From Aquimarina mycalae (lineage in GTDB: Bacteria > Bacteroidota > Bacteroidia > Flavobacteriales > Flavobacteriaceae): 64,000 nucleotides of DNA. Of this stretch, positions 60,042 through 64,000 are shown piece by piece. The notes under the pieces are model-generated. The model made no database searches. It was not told where the DNA came from and worked only from the letters and a program-made list of their open reading frames with translations. The DNA lies in the NCBI RefSeq assembly GCF_029906345.1, contig NZ_JARYGY010000004.1, positions 248,001 to 312,000 on the forward strand, read 5' to 3'. The translations under genes were made by a program, and so were the position numbers. Position 1 is the stretch's first letter, and each line of letters opens with the position of its first letter.

Positions 60042-61409
60042 ATGAAAAAAAGACGTTATATTTTTCAGGTTTTCATCATTAGTTTTATTCTAATGAGTCT
60101 TATAGGCTGTAGTAGTGATGATACACCAACAGAACCCAACAACCCTAATCAAAATGATGGATTTCAAGGTGAAATAGATTGGATAAAAACTTTTGGAGGT
60201 AGTGGTGAAGATGATGCTTTTTCAGTCATAGAATCAGACGATGGGAGTTATCTTGTTTTTGGATATACACAAAGTACAGATGGCGATATTACGGATAAGG
60301 ATGCAACTGATAGCGACTATTGGGTGCTTAAGATATCTGCAGAAGGAAATGTTGTTTGGAGTAAAACCTATGGTGGTACTGGAGATGACAGAGGTCAAAA
60401 AATAATTAAAACCAATGATGGAGGATATGCCTTAGTCGGTTACAGTAGAAGTAATGACGGAGATGTTAGTGCTAATGAAGGGTTACAAGATTATTGGATT
60501 GTAAAAATTAATGCTATCGGAGAAATACAATGGGAGAAATCATTCGGTTTTCCAGGTGTTGATAGAGCGTTTTCAATAGTTCAAACGAATGATAACGGAT
60601 ATTTTATCACTGGATTTCTAGATGTATCTGCTAGTAATGGAGAAGGTAATGATGACAAAAGTGGTTTTCAAAAACATGGTGTTGGAGAATTTTGGGGTAT
60701 CAAACTAGATGCCTTAGGCGATAAAGAATGGAGACGTTATTTTGGTGGATCTAATAATGACCGTAGTTATGATGTTATACAAACTGAAGATAATGGATTC
60801 TTAATGATTGGATCCTCAGAAAGTGATGATTTTGATGTAACCAATAGTAACGGAAGTTATGATTTCTGGGTTATAAAAGTAAATACAGAAGGCACCAAAG
60901 TATGGGAAAAATCATATGGCGGATCAGAAATTGATGTAGGATATGCTATTACAACTACAGGTAATGGAAAATATATCATTGTAGGAGATTCCAGAAGCAA
61001 TAATGGTGATATTTCTGAAGCCAATGGCAATGCAGATCTTTGGATGATTCAAATTGATGGTAACGGTAATTTAATTTGGGAAAAATCATTAGGCGGAACT
61101 GAATTTGATACTGGAAGAGGAATTTATAAAACTCAAAATGGAGGTTTTATTATTACAGGAAACTCCAGAAGTAATGATGGAGATATCAGTGAAAATAATG
61201 GTCAAAGTGATGCCTGGAGTATTATGATCGATAATGACGGAGATGTTACCTGGCAATCTACGATTGGTGGAAGTGCTTCTGAATTTGCAGTAGGATGTAT
61301 TGAAACAAGTGATCGTAAAATTCTTATCGCTGGTAGCTCAGAAAGTAGCGATATGGATATTCCTAATAATCGAGGAGGAAAAGACGTTATTATTATAAAA
61401 TATAAATAA
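60042..61409 (+). CDS. Seven-repeat lipoprotein, predicted beta-propeller
   Basis: The 455 residues begin with a lipoprotein signal ending SLIGC, then SSDDTP. Seven repeats of about 50-60 residues follow, each of the form WxKtyGGsgdDrgysvxxTxDGGyxxxGySxSnDGDvs...D.WxxkId..G. The repeat number and beta pattern predict a seven-bladed propeller displayed outside the cell. It is 3 bp after the previous gene and 6 bp before the MbnP-like gene, so it is part of that operon. The repeat resembles families annotated delta-60 or T9SS-associated, but I assign no function. Confidence 0.8.
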   Translation: MKKRRYIFQVFIISFILMSLIGCSSDDTPTEPNNPNQNDGFQGEIDWIKTFGGSGEDDAFSVIESDDGSYLVFGYTQSTDGDITDKDATDSDYWVLKISAEGNVVWSKTYGGTGDDRGQKIIKTNDGGYALVGYSRSNDGDVSANEGLQDYWIVKINAIGEIQWEKSFGFPGVDRAFSIVQTNDNGYFITGFLDVSASNGEGNDDKSGFQKHGVGEFWGIKLDALGDKEWRRYFGGSNNDRSYDVIQTEDNGFLMIGSSESDDFDVTNSNGSYDFWVIKVNTEGTKVWEKSYGGSEIDVGYAITTTGNGKYIIVGDSRSNNGDISEANGNADLWMIQIDGNGNLIWEKSLGGTEFDTGRGIYKTQNGGFIITGNSRSNDGDISENNGQSDAWSIMIDNDGDVTWQSTIGGSASEFAVGCIETSDRKILIAGSSESSDMDIPNNRGGKDVIIIKYK

Positions 61410-61415
61410 AAAGAA

Positions 61416-62192
61416 ATGAAAAAAATTGCGCTAGTACTAAGTATCTTAATTGCTATAACATCCTGTAAAGATGATGATCCAAATGTAAATACTGATAACG
61501 CACCAAAATTTGGAAAACTAAATATAACTTTCAGCAATAAAGTTGGTACGGATGTTATTACTTTAAATACAGAATCTTATACCAACCTTAGTGATGAAAC
61601 ATACTCCATTTCTGAACTAAAGTATATTATTAGTAATATTGTATTGATCAAAGAAAACGGAGATGAATTTGTCTATCCAGTAGCTGATAGTTATTTCTTA
61701 ATTAATGAAGAAGTTTCTTCAAGTAAACAAATTACACTTAGCGATATTGATGCAGACACTTATACAAAAATTAGATTTGGATTTGGTGTTGATCAAACTA
61801 ATTATCCACTTAATGGAATAGCAAATTTTATCCCTACAGCAGAAGAAAGCGGAATGCTTTGGTCTTGGTCAGCAGGATATAAATTTCTTAAGTTCGAAGG
61901 CTCTTTTACTCCTCAAGGAGGTACTGCTAACGATTTTCTTTTACATATAGGAAGTCACGGTACTGTTTTGGATAATTATAAAGAGGTTACATTGGATATC
62001 TCTAACACCCTTACAATAGGAGATGAAACTACATCAAGTGTTTCAATTGATACAGATGTTGCCAAAATTTTCGACAGTACGAATACCTATTCCTTAGAAC
62101 AAAAAAGCGATGTTCAAGTAGATCCAATTAATGCTCCAATACTGGCAGAAAATGTAAGTACTATGTTTACAATAAATACGGTTTCCAATTAA
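61416..62192 (+). CDS. MbnP-like copper-binding lipoprotein
   Basis: The 258 residues have a lipobox ITSC followed by KDDDPN. The domain (about 32-230) matches MbnP: LNITFSNKVG at the start, YSISELKYIISNI, and the hallmark WSWSAGYKFLKFEG with Trp149 and Trp151, followed by LLHIGSHGT (His177, His181). In studied MbnP proteins a tryptophan is converted to kynurenine by the diheme partner MbnH, and this is needed to bind copper. The MbnH-like gene starts immediately after the stop here, which supports the assignment. Which Trp would be modified is inference. Confidence 0.85.
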   Translation: MKKIALVLSILIAITSCKDDDPNVNTDNAPKFGKLNITFSNKVGTDVITLNTESYTNLSDETYSISELKYIISNIVLIKENGDEFVYPVADSYFLINEEVSSSKQITLSDIDADTYTKIRFGFGVDQTNYPLNGIANFIPTAEESGMLWSWSAGYKFLKFEGSFTPQGGTANDFLLHIGSHGTVLDNYKEVTLDISNTLTIGDETTSSVSIDTDVAKIFDSTNTYSLEQKSDVQVDPINAPILAENVSTMFTINTVSN

Positions 62193-63245
62193 ATGATAAG
62201 AAACTTAGGTTATATAATGCTTGTTCTTTTCGGAATCTCTTGTGGTTCTGATAAGGAAGATTATGTGCCCATTTCTCAAAATCCCGAATTAGAATTTACT
62301 ATTCCATCCAATTTTCCAGAGCCAAGTTATAATGTGACGCTTAATCCTCCTACAGAAAAAGGATTTGAACTAGGTAAAAAATTGTTTTATGATGGTCGTT
62401 TGTCTTCTGACGGAGTGATTTCTTGTGGATTTTGCCATATTCAGGATTTTGCTTTTACACATCACACACATATTGTAAGTCATGGTGTTAATGGAGCACT
62501 TGGTACACGCAATGCTCAACCCTTGCATAATTTAGCATTTATGAAAGAGTTTACTTGGGATGGTGCAGCGATACATTTAGATTTACAACCAATTATACCT
62601 ATTACGGCAGAAGTAGAAATGAACGAATCTTTTAGTGGTATCATTAAAAAACTAGAAGAACAACCCGAGTATGTAACGCTATTTTCTGAAGCATTTGAAG
62701 ATCAAAAAATCAACTCAGAAAATCTACTTAAGGCCTTATCTCAATTTATGATTATGATGATCTCTTCTAATTCTAAGTATGATAAAATAGAAAGAGATGA
62801 AGGCTCAGTTTTCACTACTGATGAATCTGCAGGATTTGAGCTTTTTAAATCCAAATGTGCTTCTTGTCATTCTGGAACATTGTTTACAGACCAATCCTAT
62901 CGCAATAATGGTCTATCTATTGATCCACAGTACAATGATATTGGTAGAAACAGAGTAACTGGTCTTACTTCTGATCTGTATAAGTTTAAAGTGCCAACGC
63001 TTAGAAATATTGAGTTAACTTTTCCTTATATGCATGACGGAAGACTAAAAACACTTATGGATGTATTAGATCACTATAGTGATGGTATGGTAGATTCTGA
63101 AACCTTAGACCCTGTTTTTAAAAATCCAGATGGAACAACATTAGGAATAGCCTTAACGGATGAAGAAAAGCAGCAAATTATTTCTTTTCTAAAAACGCTA
63201 ACTGATGATGATTTTGTAAATGATAATCGTTTTTCTGAATTCTAA
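62193..63245 (+). CDS. MbnH-like diheme cytochrome c peroxidase family protein
   Basis: The 350 residues start with a lipoprotein signal ending FGISC. Two haem c motifs, CGFCH (about residue 75) and CASCH (about 224), occur with the family segments GKKLFYDGRLSSDG, AHNLAF-like LHNLAFMKEFTWDG, and FKVPTLRNIELTFPYMHDGRLKTL. It belongs to the MauG/CcpA group. MbnH enzymes oxidise a Trp of MbnP to kynurenine through a bis-Fe(IV) state. The ATG follows the MbnP-like stop directly, so the two are translationally coupled. Both would be on the periplasmic or surface side. Confidence 0.88.
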   Translation: MIRNLGYIMLVLFGISCGSDKEDYVPISQNPELEFTIPSNFPEPSYNVTLNPPTEKGFELGKKLFYDGRLSSDGVISCGFCHIQDFAFTHHTHIVSHGVNGALGTRNAQPLHNLAFMKEFTWDGAAIHLDLQPIIPITAEVEMNESFSGIIKKLEEQPEYVTLFSEAFEDQKINSENLLKALSQFMIMMISSNSKYDKIERDEGSVFTTDESAGFELFKSKCASCHSGTLFTDQSYRNNGLSIDPQYNDIGRNRVTGLTSDLYKFKVPTLRNIELTFPYMHDGRLKTLMDVLDHYSDGMVDSETLDPVFKNPDGTTLGIALTDEEKQQIISFLKTLTDDDFVNDNRFSEF

Positions 63246-63323
63246 AATCCATTCTTCTAATTTATCATAACTTTTACCTATTGTAATATATAGCAGATAA
63301 ATGTTAGGTTATGTAAATAAAAC

Positions 63324-63343
63324 CTACATATGTAGTATATTTG
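63324..63343 (+). promoter_or_regulatory. suf operon promoter with overlapping palindrome
   Basis: The -7 box TATATTTG (63336-63343) is directly preceded by the perfect palindrome CTACATATGTAG (63324-63335). TAGGTT (63305-63310) and AACCTA (63321-63326) form a wider inverted pair. There is no TTG at -33. This suggests a regulator, for example an Rrf2/IscR-type protein, bound next to RNA polymerase. Confidence 0.5.
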
Positions 63344-63377
63344 CATTCAATTTAGAATTAATCTATTTTATTATAGT

Positions 63378-63707
63378 ATGATTAAAGTATCAGATACAGC
63401 TAAAAAGAAAGTCGTAGAATTAATGAGTGACGATGGTTATGATGCTACCGCTGATTATGTTCGCGTAGGTGTTAAAAGTGGTGGTTGTTCTGGCTTATCT
63501 TATGACTTAAAATTTGATAAAACCCAAGAAGAAGGAGATAAGGTTTTTGAAGACAATGGTGTAAGAATAATAGTAGACAAAAAAAGCTTTTTATATCTTA
63601 TTGGTACTACCTTAGAGTATTCCGGCGGACTTAATGGAACCGGTTTCGTATTTAACAACCCCAACGCTAACAGAACCTGCGGTTGCGGTGAAAGTTTTTC
63701 CCTTTAA
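63378..63707 (+). CDS. HesB/IscA-type iron-sulphur carrier
   Basis: The 109 residues form an A-type carrier: the conserved Cys in SGGCSGLSYDL and the C-terminal CGCGESF pair bind iron or a nascent cluster. The start MIKVSDTAKKKVVELM is standard. It passes Fe-S clusters from the SUF scaffold to target enzymes. The sufB start lies 36 bp downstream, so this is the first gene of the suf operon; SufA is the likely name. Confidence 0.9.
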   Translation: MIKVSDTAKKKVVELMSDDGYDATADYVRVGVKSGGCSGLSYDLKFDKTQEEGDKVFEDNGVRIIVDKKSFLYLIGTTLEYSGGLNGTGFVFNNPNANRTCGCGESFSL

Positions 63708-63721
63708 AAATTAAAAAAAGA

Positions 63722-63740
63722 TCCTAAACTTAATTTAGGA
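63722..63740 (+). promoter_or_regulatory. Hairpin covering the sufB ribosome-binding site
   Basis: TCCTAAA and TTTAGGA form a perfect 7-bp stem with loop CTTAA. The 3' arm contains AGGA, placed 9 bases before ATG 63750 (3 before ATG 63744). Folding would hide the Shine-Dalgarno sequence. Plausible translational control, not shown. Confidence 0.4.
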
Positions 63741-63743
63741 CCT

Positions 63744-64000
63744 ATGAAAATGGCATATACTGAAGACGACTTAAAGAAAGAATTAGAAACCAAAGAATAT
63801 GAATACGGTTTTTATACTGATATAGAATCGGATACATTTCCTGTAGGTTTAAATGAAGATATTGTTCGTGCGATTTCTAAGAAAAAAAATGAGCCAGAGT
63901 GGATGACATCTTGGAGACTCGAAGCTTTTCGGGTTTGGGAACAGATGGAAGAGCCAGAATGGGCCAACGTACAATATGAAAAACCGAACTTTCAAGACAT
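63744..64000 (+). CDS. sufB: Fe-S cluster assembly protein SufB, N-terminal part (runs off the window)
   Basis: The first 85 codons are present: MKMAYTEDDLKKELETKEYE, then YGFYTDIESDTFPVGLNEDI and EPEWMTSWRLEAFRVWEQM, the characteristic SufB opening. SufB is the scaffold of the SufBCD complex where clusters are built. ATG 63750 (MAYTEDD) has the better spacing to AGGA and may be the true start. The rest lies beyond the window edge. Confidence 0.9.
   Translation, partial: MKMAYTEDDLKKELETKEYEYGFYTDIESDTFPVGLNEDIVRAISKKKNEPEWMTSWRLEAFRVWEQMEEPEWANVQYEKPNFQD

Overview
The window is about 64 kb of AT-rich chromosome from a member of the Bacteroidota, almost certainly a marine-type Flavobacteriaceae. 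Several features support this. The -7 promoter boxes are TAnnTTTG rather than TATAAT. Most secreted proteins are lipoproteins of the form SCxxDDD. One protein has a type IX secretion C-terminal domain. There is a hybrid two-component regulator (HTCS), an IPExxxVDY family protein, and the synteny purN | acpP-fabF-rnc | IPExxxVDY-pyk. The genus cannot be fixed from the sequence; an Aquimarina-like genome is a guess. I saw no insertion sequence, prophage block, CRISPR array or rRNA operon.

Layout. 0-6.4 kb is mostly core metabolism: a Crp/Fnr regulator, lpxH, queD, a crotonase-family protein, a MATE pump, an acetyltransferase, a tandem universal stress protein and tRNA-Ala(GGC). Two short membrane-protein ORFs of about 31-32 codons also lie here. 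6.4-7.2 kb has no gene and carries three copies of a hairpin-plus-box element; a diverged fourth copy lies near 19.9 kb. 7.2-10.5 kb is a probable metal (zinc-like) TonB receptor operon. 10.5-19 kb holds an alpha/beta hydrolase and an AddAB-like helicase-nuclease pair, split by an abundant OmpA-type porin gene. 19-30.4 kb is core: sodA, a PurF-like amidophosphoribosyltransferase with a PfkB kinase, an astacin-like protease, rnhA, purN, acpP, fabF, rnc and pyk. 30.4-33 kb is a PAS histidine kinase with a response regulator and a DUF2721 protein.

33-49 kb is the accessory part and the most interesting. A run of exported proteins (lipoproteins, collagen-like, SIMPL, kelch, TPR) is encoded beside two paralogous membrane-anchored GAF-AraC regulators that bracket a 1303-residue HTCS. 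Three promoters in this stretch carry the same 35-bp two-part dyad, exactly 20 bp upstream of the -7 box. The promoters drive the collagen-like, kelch and TPR genes. The TPR transcript also has a leader with a 17-codon ORF, a terminator hairpin and a competing complementary strand. I infer a small dedicated regulon, probably controlled by the GAF-AraC proteins or the HTCS. No earlier description of it is known to me, but I could not search.

49-57 kb contains mixed housekeeping genes (an aminopeptidase P, brnQ, thiL and a diheme peroxidase). 57-63.2 kb is a five-gene co-directional operon: two tandem choice-of-anchor-B proteins, a seven-repeat lipoprotein, and a MbnP/MbnH-like pair. In characterised relatives that pair makes a kynurenine-dependent copper site. 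The window ends in the suf operon: an IscA-type carrier followed by the truncated start of sufB.
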